From the NCBI RefSeq assembly GCF_035917275.1, contig NZ_CP108509.1, forward strand, positions 310,001 to 374,000: a stretch of 64,000 nt of DNA, written 5' to 3'. The stretch is from Streptomyces sp. NBC_01237. GTDB taxonomy: Bacteria; Actinomycetota; Actinomycetes; Streptomycetales; Streptomycetaceae. The position numbers and the translations under genes were made by a program. Below the pieces are notes generated by a model. The model was not told the origin of the DNA. It saw only the letters and a program-made list of their open reading frames with translations, and ran no database searches. This document shows, in pieces, positions 53,662 through 62,818 of the stretch; position 1 is the first letter of the stretch; each line of letters starts with the position of its first letter.

Positions 53662-54936
53662 ATGCGCCTGTTCGCCATCCGCGACTACCGCCGCCTGTTC
53701 GGCGCCCAGATCATCGCCCTGCTCGGTACCGGGCTGACAACAGTGGCCCTCGGGCTGCTCGCCTACGACCTCGCCGGCCCGCGCGCCGGCATGGTCCTCG
53801 GCACCGCGCTGACCATCAAGATGGTCATGTACGTGGTCATCGCTCCGCTCGCCGCCGCGTACGTCGACCGCTTCCCCAGAAGAACCCTCCTGGCCCTCCT
53901 CGACGTGATGCGCGCCGCAGTGGTCCTGGCGCTGCCGCTCGTCACCGAGGTCTGGCACATCTACGTACTGATCGGCCTGCTCCAAGCCGCGTCCGCGGCG
54001 TTCACCCCGACGTTCCAGGCCGTCATCCCCGACATCGTCACCGATGAGTCCGACTACACGCGTGCCCTGTCCGCCTCCCAGGTCGCCTCCACCATGGAGA
54101 GCCTGCTCAGCCCCGTACTGACGGCGGTCGCGCTGGCGTTCATCAGCTTCAACTGGCTGTTCCTGGGCACCTCCGTCGGATTCCTCCTCTCCGGCCTGCT
54201 CGTCCTGTCGACGCACATCCCCGACGCCCGTCCCAGTGCCCACACCGAGGCATGGGACAAGGCGGCGGCGGGGATCAGGACATTCCTCAGGACTCCACGG
54301 CTGCGTGGCGTCCTGGCGCTCAATCTCGTGGTCGCGGCGGCAGGATCGATCGTCGTCGTCAACACCGTCAACTACGTCCGTGACGAACTCGGCGGCTCGC
54401 AGTCGGACGTCTCATGGATGCTCGCCGCCTCCGGCGGCGGGACCCTCCTGGCCGCCCTCGCGCTGCCCCGCGTACTCGACCGGATCACCGCCCGCACCGT
54501 GATGGTGACCGGCGCCGGAGTCCTCGTCGGCGGCACGATCGCCGCGGTGGCTCTCATCGCGGCCGGCCTGAGCACATGGGCCGGTACGGCGATCGTCTGG
54601 ACCGTCATCGGTATCGGCATGGCGCTGATCATCACACCGACCGGCAACGTCCTGCGCGCCTCCGTCGCACCGAACGCGATCCCCGAGGCCTTCGCAGCCC
54701 AGTTCTCCCTGTCGCACCTTGCCTGGCTGATCACCTACCCCATCGCGGGATGGCTCGGTACGAACGCGGGCTTCGCACTCGCCTGGTCCGTCCTCGCGTT
54801 CCTCGCCGGGGCGGGCGCCATCGGCGCCCTCCTCCTGTGGCCGCGCCACGACAGCCGACAAGTCGTGACCGGACCCGCGACGTCCGTCCGGCCCGCGCGC
54901 CGGACGGACAGGTCCACCCTGTCCAAGGCGGCGTAG
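53662..54936 (+). CDS. MFS transporter (EntS/MFS_3-like)
   Basis: 424 residues with about 11-12 hydrophobic helices. Family motifs are RDYRRLFGAQIIALLGTGLTTVALGLLAYDLAG, the loop DRFPRRTLLALLDVMRAAVVLALPLV and ITPTGNVLRASV. It resembles drug or siderophore exporters of the MFS_3 type. GGAAGGA lies about 7 nt before the ATG. It may be co-transcribed with the AhpD-like gene. An imperfect GC hairpin (about 54993-55036) between it and the convergent MFS gene may terminate both. Confidence 0.85.
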   Translation: MRLFAIRDYRRLFGAQIIALLGTGLTTVALGLLAYDLAGPRAGMVLGTALTIKMVMYVVIAPLAAAYVDRFPRRTLLALLDVMRAAVVLALPLVTEVWHIYVLIGLLQAASAAFTPTFQAVIPDIVTDESDYTRALSASQVASTMESLLSPVLTAVALAFISFNWLFLGTSVGFLLSGLLVLSTHIPDARPSAHTEAWDKAAAGIRTFLRTPRLRGVLALNLVVAAAGSIVVVNTVNYVRDELGGSQSDVSWMLAASGGGTLLAALALPRVLDRITARTVMVTGAGVLVGGTIAAVALIAAGLSTWAGTAIVWTVIGIGMALIITPTGNVLRASVAPNAIPEAFAAQFSLSHLAWLITYPIAGWLGTNAGFALAWSVLAFLAGAGAIGALLLWPRHDSRQVVTGPATSVRPARRTDRSTLSKAA

Positions 54937-55075
54937 AACGCTCCGACCGTCCACGTCGCGCACGCACACGCTCCTGGTCAGGCGCATGAGAAGGCCGTGA
55001 CCGCCGTCCCGCTCCGCGCGGGCGGCGGCCACGGTCTTCTCGTACGGGACCGGACGGAGCGTCAGGGACGTCGTC

Positions 55076-56299
55076 TCAGGGCTGCCGTGCGGCCGCCGGT
55101 TCCCTGGCCGGCTCATCGGAGCGCAGGCGGAGCCGCGCGATCGTGGCCACGACGCCGAGGACCGCGATGGCGACGCCGAGAACTGCCATGGTGCCCTGCA
55201 CCGTCAGGACGGGAACGAGAAGTCCGGCGACGATGGTGGGCACTCCGAGCGCGAGGTAGGAGATGCTGTAGATCACCCCCATGATGGCCGCCCGCTCGGC
55301 AGGAACGGTGTACGGCATGAGGGTGCGCAGAGCCCCCATGAACGAGGTGCCGAAGCCCGAACCGACGATGACCACGGTCGCGAGATACGCGGGGAACGAG
55401 TGGGCCGCGAGGGCGGCCAGGCTCAGCACCGTACCGATGGCCAGCGCGGACGTCCCGTAGACGGTGATGACACGCGAGGAGCGGCGGGAGAGCAGCCTGG
55501 AGGCGAGGATGCCGGAGACGGCCAACGTGAGCATGACGGAGCCCGCCTGCGCGTGCGTGGCGGCGCCGAACTCGCTCTTGACGAGCCCTGCACCCAGCGC
55601 GAGAAACAGTCCGTTGGTCGCCGAGCCCGCGACGATGGCAGGCGCGGCCACGAGCAGCACGCCGCGAAGACGAGGCGAGGCACGGAACCGCGGACGCACC
55701 GGTCCGGCGGAGGCGGGCGTCTTCCCCGCGCTCTCCGGAACGAGCCACACGAGCACGGCGGTCAGGGCGGACAGGCCGGTCAGCGTTCCGAACACCGCCC
55801 CCGCAGGGTCCGCCGTGACATCGAGGAGGAGCGCCGCCGTCATGGCACCGGTACCGAGGCCCATCATGGGGGCGACGGTGTTCCACAACGCGGCACGCCC
55901 CGGCCGGTGCGGGGGTTCGAAGTCGACCGTGACCGCCGAGAGAGCGGGTATGAGCAGGCCTGCGGCAACACCTTGGAGTGAGCGGGCGACCAGCAGCAGG
56001 CCGAGGTTTTCCGAACGCCAGAAGAGGACCAGGCTCGCCGCGAGCAGCAGAGCGCCCACGGTGACGACCGGGCGCCGCCCCTTGGTGTCCGACAGCGGCC
56101 CCAGGAACAGCAGTGTCGCGAGCATGGTGAAGGCGTAGACCGCGAACACCGCGGTCGTCGCGACCGGGGGCAAGGCCAGTTGTTCAGCCAGCTGGGGGTA
56201 GAAGAGGGACGGTGCGCTGGCGGAGGCCATCGTCAGGATGGTCCCGCCGATGGCGAGGCCGAACCCCCGACGGGCCGCGGTGCGGGCATGTGTGCACAT
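55076..56299 (-). CDS. MFS transporter (DHA1-like)
   Basis: 407 residues and about 12 helices. Motif A is present in the loop LGPLSDTKGRRPVVTVGALLLAASLVLF, and the TM4-5 segment carries ARSLQGVAAGLLIPALSAVTVDF. The remainder is typical of DHA1 drug exporters (LRTLMPYTVPAERAAIMGVIYSISYLALG). GGAGAAA lies about 11 nt before ATG 56299. A CsoR palindrome sits 310 nt upstream, suggesting it may be part of the copper response. Confidence 0.85.
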   Translation of the reverse strand: MCTHARTAARRGFGLAIGGTILTMASASAPSLFYPQLAEQLALPPVATTAVFAVYAFTMLATLLFLGPLSDTKGRRPVVTVGALLLAASLVLFWRSENLGLLLVARSLQGVAAGLLIPALSAVTVDFEPPHRPGRAALWNTVAPMMGLGTGAMTAALLLDVTADPAGAVFGTLTGLSALTAVLVWLVPESAGKTPASAGPVRPRFRASPRLRGVLLVAAPAIVAGSATNGLFLALGAGLVKSEFGAATHAQAGSVMLTLAVSGILASRLLSRRSSRVITVYGTSALAIGTVLSLAALAAHSFPAYLATVVIVGSGFGTSFMGALRTLMPYTVPAERAAIMGVIYSISYLALGVPTIVAGLLVPVLTVQGTMAVLGVAIAVLGVVATIARLRLRSDEPAREPAAARQP

Positions 56300-56608
56300 G
56301 GAAGGCGTTTCTCCCCAGGGATTGGACGGGCGCGGGGCCCGCCCTCTGGATGGGCGCGGGCCGGTTCCGGCCTGTACCGAACGAGCAGTGGCGACGGTGC
56401 ACACCGCGGCTTCCGTCGGCTGCGGGGCATGGCCGGCCACCGGCCGACGCCGCCGAAGGACCGGAGGGATCATCGACCGCCACCGCACCGGTTCCGGCAT
56501 GGCACCGCCTGGGCCGAACTCACCGATGGCGTGTCCGGTCAGGCGTTGCGGCGTCGCCTCTTCTCCAGGTCGGCCATTCGACCACCGGTTTCCGGCAGCA
56601 CCCTCAGC

Positions 56609-56625
56609 ATACCCCCCTAGGGTAT
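56609..56625. promoter_or_regulatory. Seventh CsoR-type palindrome, between MFS and padR
   Basis: ATACCCCCCTAGGGTAT matches the operators of the copper island. It is 310 nt from the MFS start and 182 nt from the padR start. The remainder of this 507-bp gap shows no gene. Near 56744-56780 there are several GTAC/GATAC half-sites, probably the PadR operator. Confidence 0.6.
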
Positions 56626-56806
56626 CTCCAGCACCGCCATCGCAGCCCCCGAGGAGCGCCGGACGCGCGAACCGACCACCGCCCACCCGGGTCGCGCACC
56701 GCCCGAATCGCTTCCATGACCCCACCTCGCCGGACTACTACGTGATACCGTATAGCGGTACTCGGTACTACGCAGTACTGGGAGCGGATCGAAGAGGGGA
56801 GCCGCG

Positions 56807-57133
56807 ATGGACGACCTGACGGAGATGCTGAAGGGCACGCTTGAGGGCTGCGTGCTCGAAATCATCAGCAGCGAGGAGACCTACGGGTACGCCATCACGC
56901 GCCGGCTGAATGAACTCGGCTTCGCCGACGTCATCGAGGGGACGGTCTACACCATCCTGCTGCGATTGGAGAAGAACGGGCTCGTTCAGGTGACGAAGCG
57001 ACCGTCCGGGATGGGCCCGCCGCGCAAGTTCTATGCGCTCAACGACGCGGGGCGCGAAGAGCTCGGGAAGTTCTGGGCGAAGTGGGAGTACCTCTCATCA
57101 CGCATCGACAAGCTCAAGGAGGGCGGGCGATGA
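56807..57133 (+). CDS. PadR-family transcriptional regulator
   Basis: 108 residues with a winged-helix domain: LKGTLEGCVLEIISSEETYGYAITRRLNELGFADVIEGTVYTILLRLEKNGLVQVTKRPSGMGPPRKFYALNDAGREEL. PadR proteins repress nearby transport or DUF1048 genes and are released by phenolic or antibiotic ligands. Its stop overlaps the next ATG (ATGA at 57130-57133). Tandem GTAC-containing palindromes upstream (56744-56780) may be its own operator. Confidence 0.9.
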   Translation: MDDLTEMLKGTLEGCVLEIISSEETYGYAITRRLNELGFADVIEGTVYTILLRLEKNGLVQVTKRPSGMGPPRKFYALNDAGREELGKFWAKWEYLSSRIDKLKEGGR

Positions 57134-57486
57134 ATTTCTGGGAGACGGTTACCGGCAGCGACCTCACCAGGGAATGGAAGGCGTTCGAAGCCCGGTCCGA
57201 GGCATTGCCGGCCGACTACCGGTCGGCCTGGGAACAGATCAAGTTTCACCTCTCCCCCTATTCGGGCTTCACGGGCCGCAACCTGATGCCGATCCTCGAC
57301 GGCGCCCTGGGACTGCTCGAAGAAACGGCGGCAGATGGGCAGAGCATTCACGAAGTGCTGGGCGACGACATCAAGGGTTTCTGCGCGGCGCTGGCCGGCG
57401 GAGAAGGGGCTCGGAACTACCGCGACCGGTGGCGCGCGCAGTTGAACCGGAACATCGCCAGGAAACTGGGCCGGCTAGGAGGCTGA
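57130..57486 (+). CDS. DUF1048 protein (first copy)
   Basis: 118 residues, helical, with LTREWKAFEARSEALPADYRSAWEQIKFHLSPYSG and IHEVLGDDIKGFCAALAGGEGA, the DUF1048 pattern. Function is unknown; the family is often coupled to PadR genes. It is coupled by ATGA overlap to padR and separated by one base from the next copy. Confidence 0.8.
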   Translation: MNFWETVTGSDLTREWKAFEARSEALPADYRSAWEQIKFHLSPYSGFTGRNLMPILDGALGLLEETAADGQSIHEVLGDDIKGFCAALAGGEGARNYRDRWRAQLNRNIARKLGRLGG

Positions 57487-57487
57487 C

Positions 57488-57814
57488 ATGGGCATCCAGG
57501 ACATCATCGAGGGCAAGAAGCAGTGGCGAGCGCACATGGCGCGCATCAAGGCGCTCCCGCCGGATTATCGAATCGTCTACAAGGAGATTCAGAAGTACTA
57601 CTTCAAGGTCGGCCCGATCGACCTGCCTGACGGGGCCCTGCTCCCGGAGATTGTCGATTTCTTCGAGGAGGGCGTCGCGTCCGGCAAGGGAGTACTGGAA
57701 CTCATCGGCGATGACGTCGCTGCCTTCTGCGACGACCTGGTCAAGGACTCGCGCACCTACGCGGACCTCTATCAGGAGTCCCTCAGCGGGAACCCCGGCA
57801 CGGCCGGGACGTAG
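57488..57814 (+). CDS. DUF1048 protein (second copy)
   Basis: 108 residues, paralogous to the preceding protein: IEGKKQWRAHMARIKALPPDYRIVYKEIQKYYFKVGPIDLPDGALLPEIVDFFEEGVASGKGVLELIGDDVAAFCDDLVKD. A tandem pair could form a heterodimer. It ends the padR operon. Confidence 0.8.
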   Translation: MGIQDIIEGKKQWRAHMARIKALPPDYRIVYKEIQKYYFKVGPIDLPDGALLPEIVDFFEEGVASGKGVLELIGDDVAAFCDDLVKDSRTYADLYQESLSGNPGTAGT

Positions 57815-58096
57815 AACCGACGGGCGGGATGCATCACTTGAGGCGGCGTGTGGCGGGAGGGCCGTCCCAGCGACAGCGGCAGGCAGCTCGGCGGGTCAGC
57901 GTGTGGAGCGTGACGGGTACTGCGGCGAGGTTGAGGTGGAAGACGACGATCTCGCCGCTCCTCTCAGCGCGGCGCAGCGCACGGGACTTGGCGCTGTCGC
58001 AGCCGCGGTCGAGGTTCGAGGTAGAGGTTGACAGTTTCCGGCATCGCGCCGATCTGCCCCTTCGCCACGTCCAGGGTGGTGGGCCGCTACGGTGCC
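57815..58096. other. 282-bp gap after the DUF1048 operon
   Basis: A leftward frame here ends with a protein-like segment (EIVVFHLNLAAVPVTLHTLTRRA) but has no start signal or known family. It may be a remnant. Confidence 0.3.
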
Positions 58097-58660
58097 TCAC
58101 TCACTGCGCAGTTCGTCAGCCGGAGCGAAGGCCACTTCGGATGCCGGCAGCACCCGGATGCTCCGCCCTGGGAAGCCGATGTTCCGGAAGATCTCGTTGA
58201 GATGCGCGATCGACTGCCGCGGCGAGGCGAACTCGCCGCTGTCGGGCCGGACGGACGTGGTGTGCCCGTCGGTGACCAGCACAAGGTCGTACCGGTGACT
58301 CAGCGCCTGCCGCGCCGTGGTGTCCACACAGATCTCGGTCGCGAACCCGGTGACGACCACCTCGGTGACTCCCAGCGCCTTCAGGACCTTGTCGAGGTCG
58401 GTGTCCAGAAAGCTGTCCGGGCTGTTCTTGTGGACGACCGTCTCGTGGGCGTCGGGCGCGAGTTCGGGCACGACCCGCCAGCCCTCGGTCCCGGCTTCCA
58501 GCCCGGAGCCCCGGTCCTGAATCGTTATCACCGGTATGCCGGCGGCCTTGGCGCGTTCGCGCAATCCGGCGATCACGGCGACGGTCTCGGCGGCCCGGTA
58601 GGCGATGGCCACCGGGGCGTTCTGCATGTCGATGACGAGGAGCGCGGAGGCGTGTGACAT
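58097..58660 (-). CDS. Isochorismatase-family cysteine hydrolase
   Basis: 187 residues with the catalytic triad Asp11 (LLVIDMQN), Lys78 (VVHKNSPDSF) and Cys111 (GFATEICVDTTARQAL). The family cleaves C-N bonds in amides such as nicotinamide or ureidoglycolate relatives; the exact substrate is unknown. It is monocistronic with no recognised partner. Confidence 0.9.
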   Translation of the reverse strand: MSHASALLVIDMQNAPVAIAYRAAETVAVIAGLRERAKAAGIPVITIQDRGSGLEAGTEGWRVVPELAPDAHETVVHKNSPDSFLDTDLDKVLKALGVTEVVVTGFATEICVDTTARQALSHRYDLVLVTDGHTTSVRPDSGEFASPRQSIAHLNEIFRNIGFPGRSIRVLPASEVAFAPADELRSE

Positions 58661-58990
58661 GGGCTCACGGTAGCGGCCCTTCTCGGGGCAGCGATGTGAT
58701 CACGAGGAATGCTCCCCGCGACGACATCCGCGCTTCGCCGCGATCTCCTGTGTCAACGCCACATTGCTGACCGTGCCGCCGTACTGCTGACGCGCTCGCC
58801 CGGATGTGGTGAAATCCAGGCTGCCGGTGGCCGGGGACAACAACAGGTTCGTCGCCGCACCGCTCGATGCCCTCCGGGCGGAGCGACCTGATCAACCGGT
58901 TCGGCGTCCCTGGTGATGACCCCGACCACACGCTCCCGACACGGGCCCGCCGCCCCACGGAGAGGCGGATCCCGGATCAAGCAGGGGCGG
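58661..58990. other. 330-bp gap, nothing recognised
   Basis: Lies between two leftward genes. No convincing open frame, hairpin or repeat was seen. Confidence 0.35.
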
Positions 58991-60133
58991 TCACTTCCCG
59001 CAGTACTCCCCCTCGATCACCTTGTCCATGTCGCCGGTCCAGTCGCCGTTGAAGTTCACGGAGAGGGAGTGACGGCCGTCGGCCGTTGTCGTGACCGAGG
59101 ACGAGGAGCCATGGATTCCGCCGTCGTGTCCCCAGACATGGACACCGCAGGAGAGGGTGCGGTCCATCAGTCCGAGTCCGTAGGACACGTTCGGAACGCC
59201 GTCCACCTTCACCGTCGTCTTCATCTCCTTGAGCTGCTTCGGCGGCAGCAGCTCGCCCTTCAGGAGAGCCGAGGTGAAGCGGTTGAGGTCGGCGGAACTG
59301 GAGATCATCTCCCCGGCGGACGAGGCGATCGACGGATTCAGGTACGTTACGTCGTACGTCCGGCCCTCCGTCGTCTCCGCCAGCTTCGAGTACGCCCTGC
59401 TGCTCGGGGACGGGACGGTCGGGCTCGTGCCCGGCACCGATGTCGCCTTCAGGCGCAGGGGCTTGATGATGCGACGGCTGATCTCCTCCCCGAAGGTGTG
59501 CCCCGTCGCCTTCTCGATCACCATCCCGGCGATCACGTAGTTGGTGTTGGAGTAGCTCCACGACGTTCCCGGCTCGAACTCCGGCCCGTAGGCCATCGCG
59601 GTCGCCACCAGCTGGCGGGGCGTACGGGTGTCGTAGCGGTGCTGGAAGAAACCGTCGGCCAGGAAGTACGCGCGGTAGAAAGCCGGGTCCCCCAGGTATT
59701 CGTAGATGCCACTGGTGTGGTTGAGGAGCTGGCGGAGGGTGATGCGTCGGCCGTCGTGGCCGTGGCCCCGGACCAGGTCCGGCAGCCACGTGTCCACCGT
59801 GTCGTCGAGCGACAGGCGTCCCTCCGCCTCCAGTTGGAGCATGACGGTGGCGACGAACGTCTTGGTTATGCTGCCGACCCGGTAGCGGTCGTCGGCCGAA
59901 CGTGGGCTGCCGGTGCGCAGATTGCCCACGCCGGCCGTCGTCGACCAGGTGTCGTGTCCGTCCCGTGCGGTCGCCGTGACGCCGGGGATACCCGCCGTCA
60001 CCGCCGCCCGGACAGCGGTTCTCGTCGCGGAGTGGTCGTCCGCGTGGCTGTCCGCCGCGGCGAGCGACGGTGCCGCCAGGGTCACTGTGAGAGCGGCGGC
60101 CGTGGCGGCCACCAGTGTCGTGCGTACAAGCAT
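58991..60133 (-). CDS. Secreted serine hydrolase (beta-lactamase/DD-peptidase family)
   Basis: 380 residues. A signal peptide (MLVRTTLVAATAAALTVTLAAPSLAAADS) is followed by the S-x-x-K motif Ser88-Ile-Thr-Lys91 (VGSITKTFVATVMLQLE), LRQLLNHTSGIYEYL, Tyr194-Ser-Asn196 (SYSNTNYVIAGMVIEKATG) and a late HDGGIHG. This is the class C-like serine hydrolase layout used by D-alanyl-D-alanine carboxypeptidases or esterases. GGGGGA lies 5 nt before ATG 60133. It probably acts outside the membrane on peptidoglycan or an ester substrate. Confidence 0.9.
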   Translation of the reverse strand: MLVRTTLVAATAAALTVTLAAPSLAAADSHADDHSATRTAVRAAVTAGIPGVTATARDGHDTWSTTAGVGNLRTGSPRSADDRYRVGSITKTFVATVMLQLEAEGRLSLDDTVDTWLPDLVRGHGHDGRRITLRQLLNHTSGIYEYLGDPAFYRAYFLADGFFQHRYDTRTPRQLVATAMAYGPEFEPGTSWSYSNTNYVIAGMVIEKATGHTFGEEISRRIIKPLRLKATSVPGTSPTVPSPSSRAYSKLAETTEGRTYDVTYLNPSIASSAGEMISSSADLNRFTSALLKGELLPPKQLKEMKTTVKVDGVPNVSYGLGLMDRTLSCGVHVWGHDGGIHGSSSSVTTTADGRHSLSVNFNGDWTGDMDKVIEGEYCGK

Positions 60134-60292
60134 GTCTTCCCCCAACTGGGCCGGTGATCAGCTCGGTCGGGAAACAGGACGCAGGTCGATGCGCGGCAGT
60201 TGCTTCCCCTGGGGCGGTTGAGCAGTTTTCGGTCTCCTTTCGGCGACGGGCTCGACGGGCTCGACGGGACACAGCTGGCCGCCGAAACCCAC

Positions 60293-61516
60293 TTACGGGT
60301 TGTTGAAGGTGACTTCCGGTTCGGTCGGCGTCGGGCCGTCCAGCAGCGGCTGGGGGGTGTGCTTCAGCTGCATGCCGAAGAAGGCCCCGACGTACGCACG
60401 GGTGATGTCCAGCGAGCGGCTGCCGGAGAGGACCAGCGGTGACTGCGTGCCGGACAGGCCGAGTTCGTCCAGGAAGAGGGGGACGTCGGAGAAGCTGTAG
60501 TGCGTCGCCCCGGCGACGGTCAGCCAGCGCTTCCAACCATCCAGCCGGTCCCACGCCTGGTCCCAGCTCGTGTCCGTACCGCCGGGACGGTGCGTGCCGT
60601 CGTCCGTGCCGAGCATCATGAACGGTCTGCCGCCGAGTCCGTCGGCGGGTACGGCGGCGTGGAAGGCGCCGTCGATGTTGATGCCCGCCCGGATGCGGCG
60701 GTCGCGCGCCATGGCTGCCGCCGCACTCGCGCCGCCGACCGAGTGACCGGCCATGCCGATCCGGTTCCGGTCGATCAGTCCGGCGTACCGCCAGGCCGGG
60801 CGCGGCCCGGTGAGCCGGTCCAGGAGGAAGGAGACATCCGCACCCCGGCCGGCGGTGAGAGCCTCCTTGTCCTGTTCACTCCGGACCTCCGCGCACGCGA
60901 CGCAGGTCAGCATCCGGTCACCGGGGAAGGCTGTGCCGACGGACTCGTAGGCGTGGTCCACTGCGGCGACCACATATCCTCGGCCGGCGAGTTCCTCGGC
61001 AAGGCCGGTGAGGGTGAAGCCCGAGACACCGAAGCCCGGAGAGAGCACCACCAGGGGATACCGGCCGTGGGCGGGCCGAGCGCCGACGCGGCCGCTGGTG
61101 GTCGTGGCGCTCAGGGTCTCGGCGGGGAAGACGCCTTCCAGCCCGTAGCTCTTCAGGAACAGCCGGGCCTCCGGCACTGTGGCGTACGGCGTCGGCGTAC
61201 CGGTGCCGGGAAGGGCGGGATAGAACATACCGACCCTCAGCTCACGAGCCCTGTCCGGCACCCATGGATCGCGGCGGGCACGGTCGACGAGGTGGAGGGT
61301 GTCGCGGCCGACCGCGTACGGGCCGGTGGGACGAGGGAGTGATGTCCGGGGGGCCGTGTCGCTGCGGACGGAAGAGCCGACGGAAGAGGAAGCGGAAGGA
61401 GCGGCGGACACGTGCGTAGGGGTCGGAGCCGCGGCGGCGGGCCCCGCCACGGCGGTCGGCAGCGCGAGGGCCAGCGTGAGCAGGGCAACGGTCGGGGTTG
61501 CGGAGAATCTGGTCAT
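60293..61516 (-). CDS. Secreted alpha/beta hydrolase (PAF-acetylhydrolase/PETase-like)
   Basis: 407 residues with a signal peptide (ATPTVALLTLALALPTAVAGPAAAAP) and the alpha/beta hydrolase core: PLVVLSPGFGVSGFTLTGLAEELAGRGYVVAAVDHAYES, nucleophile elbow GHSVGGASAAAAM, Asp in INIDGAFHAAV and a His in TVAGATHYSFSDVPLF. The closest family resemblance is to plasma PAF-acetylhydrolase-like enzymes, which hydrolyse short acyl esters. It lies 159 bp upstream of the secreted serine hydrolase on the same strand and may share a transcript with it. Confidence 0.85.
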   Translation of the reverse strand: MTRFSATPTVALLTLALALPTAVAGPAAAAPTPTHVSAAPSASSSVGSSVRSDTAPRTSLPRPTGPYAVGRDTLHLVDRARRDPWVPDRARELRVGMFYPALPGTGTPTPYATVPEARLFLKSYGLEGVFPAETLSATTTSGRVGARPAHGRYPLVVLSPGFGVSGFTLTGLAEELAGRGYVVAAVDHAYESVGTAFPGDRMLTCVACAEVRSEQDKEALTAGRGADVSFLLDRLTGPRPAWRYAGLIDRNRIGMAGHSVGGASAAAAMARDRRIRAGINIDGAFHAAVPADGLGGRPFMMLGTDDGTHRPGGTDTSWDQAWDRLDGWKRWLTVAGATHYSFSDVPLFLDELGLSGTQSPLVLSGSRSLDITRAYVGAFFGMQLKHTPQPLLDGPTPTEPEVTFNNP

Positions 61517-61873
61517 GTCCCGGACGCTAGAGGCCGCGGCCGGTCCAGCGCGTCAACCGCCGGTCGCTTTCCGGCGCCCCGCCCGTACGCCCCCGTCCCG
61601 CCCTCGTGAGCCGCGTTTCCCCGGCCCGTTTCCCCAGGTCGAACCGCTGCGCCCGCCCTCCCGCCGCCCCCGGTGGCCACCGGTGCCCATCTGCGACGGG
61701 TGCGACGGAGCCGCCCGGTGCGCCGACGTCTACCCCTGCGGGTGGAGAGGTGTCCACCCCGGGATGCGCATCTTCGACGGCGGGGTTCAACCCGTGGGCT
61801 CATGTGCCGCGCCGGGCCGGAAATCTAGCGTGGTGGTCAGTTGACGCCACTGCGACCCCGACGAGGACATCCG
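61517..61873. other. Divergent intergenic region (357 bp)
   Basis: Separates the leftward hydrolase genes from the rightward ABC module, so it must hold two promoters. No convincing -10/-35 pair or regulator site is seen. Confidence 0.35.
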
Positions 61874-62818
61874 ATGATCGAAGCCCATGGGCTCACCAAA
61901 CGCTATGGGGACAAGACCGCTGTCATGGATCTCACCTTTGTCGTCCGGCCCGGTGTTGTCACCGGATTCCTCGGGCCGAACGGCTCCGGGAAGTCCACCA
62001 CGATGCGGATGATCCTGGGACTGGACGCACCGACGGCCGGCCGGGTCGTGGTCAACGGAAAGCACTACGCCGCGCACCGCGCACCGCTGCATGAGGTCGG
62101 GGCGATGCTGGAGGCCCGTTCGATCCATACCGGCCGCTCCGCCTTCAACCATCTGCTGGCGCTGGCCGTCACCACAGGCATCCCCCGCAGCCGGGTGGAC
62201 GAGGTGATCGACATCGTCGGGCTGCGGAAGGTGGCCGGGAAGCGGGCCGGCGGCTTCTCGCTGGGCATGGGACAGCGGCTCGGTATCGCGAGCGCTCTGC
62301 TCGGTGACCCGGCCACCGTCGTCCTGGACGAGCCGGTGAACGGGCTCGATCCCGAAGGCGTGCTGTGGATCCGCGGTCTGCTCAAGGACCTGGCCGCCGA
62401 AGGACGCACGGTGCTGGTCTCCTCGCATCTGATGAGCGAGATGGCGTTGACCGCCGAGCACCTCATCGTGATCGGGCGCGGCCGGCTGATCGCCGACACC
62501 TCGGTCGGGGAGTTCACTCGGCGTGCCGCCCGCAATTCGGTGCTCGTACGCTGCGACGAGGCGGAGCGGCTGCGTGCGGCGCTGACCGGGCCGGATGTCG
62601 CCGTGACGGCGGCCGGCCGGGGCGCACTGGAAGTCACCGGCCTGAGCAGCGATCGTATCGGCCGGATCGCCGCAGACCACGAGATCGCGCTCACCGAGCT
62701 GACACCTCGCCAGGCGTCGTTGGAGGAGGCGTTCATGGAGCTGACCCGGGACGCTGTCGAGTACCAGACCCCCGACCGGCTTCCGGCCGGTTCCGGCACC
62801 GAAGGACGTGCGGCGTGA
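61874..62818 (+). CDS. ABC transporter ATP-binding protein
   Basis: 314 residues. Walker A GPNGSGKST, signature FSLGMGQR, Walker B TVVLDEPVNGLD, H-loop SSHLMSEM and a C-terminal LEEAFMELTRDAVEY tail are present. It is closely similar to the ATPase at 41948 (same N-terminal IE-LTKRYG and tail motifs). GAGGA lies 6 nt before ATG 61874. Its stop overlaps the permease GTG (62815-62818). Confidence 0.9.
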   Translation: MIEAHGLTKRYGDKTAVMDLTFVVRPGVVTGFLGPNGSGKSTTMRMILGLDAPTAGRVVVNGKHYAAHRAPLHEVGAMLEARSIHTGRSAFNHLLALAVTTGIPRSRVDEVIDIVGLRKVAGKRAGGFSLGMGQRLGIASALLGDPATVVLDEPVNGLDPEGVLWIRGLLKDLAAEGRTVLVSSHLMSEMALTAEHLIVIGRGRLIADTSVGEFTRRAARNSVLVRCDEAERLRAALTGPDVAVTAAGRGALEVTGLSSDRIGRIAADHEIALTELTPRQASLEEAFMELTRDAVEYQTPDRLPAGSGTEGRAA

